From Candidatus Aenigmatarchaeota archaeon (GTDB taxonomy: Archaea > Aenigmatarchaeota > Aenigmatarchaeia > CG10238-14 > SpSt-28): a DNA stretch of 22,081 nucleotides. The notes under the pieces were generated by a model. That model was not told the DNA's origin and did not search any database. It worked only from the letters and a program-made list of their open reading frames with translations. Location: contig JANXEB010000097.1 of assembly GCA_025058985.1 (NCBI GenBank), positions 1 through 22,081 of the forward strand, written 5' to 3'. How positions within the stretch are numbered: position 1 is the first letter of the stretch; each line of letters begins with the position of its first letter. Shown one piece after another: positions 21,474-22,081 of the stretch. Both the position numbers and the translations under genes were made by a program.

Positions 21474-22081
21474 ATGCACCTTGCTCTACTTTGGGACAAA
21501 AAAAGGAAAAAAATAACTTGCAGAGCTTGTTTAAAACATTGTGATTTTAGTAAAAATAATTTGGGCTATTGTAAAACTAGAGTGAAAAAAAATGAAAAAA
21601 TATACTCTTTGATATACGGAAACGTTGCTGGCATTAACGTAAAAAATGTAGAAGAAATTCCATTATTTCATTTCCTTCCAGCAACAAAAGTTCTATCCCT
21701 AACTACAGCAACAAAAAACCTAATACCAATTTTGAATAAAGAATGGGTAGTTGGTCAAAAATACTTGCCAAAAGCAACTAAAACAAAAAAAATAAGCTAT
21801 GAAAAAATTGTTAAAGATGCCCATAAAAATAATTGTAGATCAATAGTTTTCGATTATATTGAATCTTCTCTATCTATAGATTATGCTTACCCTATAGCTA
21901 GATTAGCTTCCAGATACTTAATTAAAACTGTTTTAGTATCAAATGGTTTTATGAGTTATGAAATACTGAGAAACTATTCTAAATATATAGATTGTTTTAC
22001 TATCTATGTAAAAGCTTCATTGGATAAAGAATTTTATGATAAATATTTTGCACTTACTAAAAATATAGTTGAAGAAATAAA
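21474..22081 (+). CDS. AmmeMemoRadiSam-type radical SAM family protein lacking the cluster cysteines (partial at window end)
   Basis: An open frame of 202 residues from ATG 21474 to the window edge, with no stop seen. It follows the AmmeMemoRadiSam radical SAM enzyme architecture: an N-terminal four-cysteine motif C16-x2-C-x3-C-x9-C33 within a C..C...C......G.C.xR pattern, then YGNVAGINV, EIPLFHFLPATKVLSL, and later VSNGFMSYE (155-163) and the strand IDCFTIYVK (172-180). Where the family has CNxxCxFCQN to hold the [4Fe-4S] cluster, this protein reads K81-N-L-I-P85-I-L-N88-K-E, so all three cysteines are gone. The following TYNEP-like motif is also changed (FDYIESS). The frame is intact and otherwise well conserved, so it appears to be a maintained pseudoenzyme rather than a decayed gene. 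Partners MEMO1 and AMMECR1 are not in the window. Confidence 0.78.
   Translation, partial: MHLALLWDKKRKKITCRACLKHCDFSKNNLGYCKTRVKKNEKIYSLIYGNVAGINVKNVEEIPLFHFLPATKVLSLTTATKNLIPILNKEWVVGQKYLPKATKTKKISYEKIVKDAHKNNCRSIVFDYIESSLSIDYAYPIARLASRYLIKTVLVSNGFMSYEILRNYSKYIDCFTIYVKASLDKEFYDKYFALTKNIVEEI

Noticed and set aside
1..22081. CRISPR arrays, insertion sequences, integrase or attachment sites
   Set aside because: I saw no spaced direct repeats, transposase motifs or terminal inverted repeats; the tRNA has no duplicated 3' end nearby.

Overview
The window is a strongly AT-rich, very gene-dense stretch of an archaeal chromosome. The archaeal assignment rests on EF-1A, Nop5 (box C/D sRNP core), an archaeal-type AspRS, a Dim2/Pno1-like KH protein, an Lhr helicase, a TadC/FlaJ-like pilus platform protein with class III-type pilins, a KaiC-like ATPase and an archaeal GlmU-like enzyme. 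Intergenic gaps are mostly 0-75 bp. TATA-like elements lie about 22-27 bp upstream of start codons, which suggests leaderless transcripts, and I see no Shine-Dalgarno sites at gene starts. The compactness and small proteins would suit a DPANN-type lineage, but the sequence alone does not fix the taxon.

Layout. (1) 38-3370 (+): a TadC-like pilus membrane protein coupled to a small four-cysteine pilin-like protein, then a compact run of OB-fold protein, DHH phosphoesterase, nitroreductase and zinc-ribbon membrane protein. (2) 3327-4160 (-): an endonuclease IV-type AP endonuclease, divergent from (3) 4191-6344 (+): a second four-cysteine pilin, AspRS and a KH-domain rRNA-maturation protein. (4) 11024 down to 6325 (-): Lhr helicase, a Nudix-like protein with a degenerate box, Nop5 and a coiled-coil protein, an operon with an RNA/RNP flavour. 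(5) 11051-12325 (+): EF-1A, divergent from Lhr. (6) 14352 down to 12348 (-): two tandem paralogous proteins that each fuse a minimal nucleotidyltransferase to a HEPN-like helical domain. (7) 18736 down to 14427 (-): glmS-glmM-glmU, the complete route from fructose-6-phosphate to UDP-GlcNAc. (8) 18811-20380 (+), divergent from glmS: a winged-HTH protein with a C-terminal S-layer-like/EF-hand-like region, followed by a KaiC-like ATPase. (9) 20447-21334 (+): cysteine synthase. (10) 21369-21439 (-): tRNA-Thr(CGT). (11) 21474 to the window end (+): a radical-SAM-family protein of the AmmeMemoRadiSam type whose three cluster-binding cysteines are all replaced.

The strongest candidates for something undescribed are the radical-SAM pseudoenzyme at the right edge, the tandem NTase-HEPN fusions (a possible single-chain relative of MNT/HEPN toxin-antitoxin modules), and the HTH/S-layer-like fusion that shares a promoter region with the UDP-GlcNAc operon, next to a 16-bp perfect palindrome at the inferred glmS transcription start. 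No CRISPR array, insertion sequence or rRNA gene was seen.
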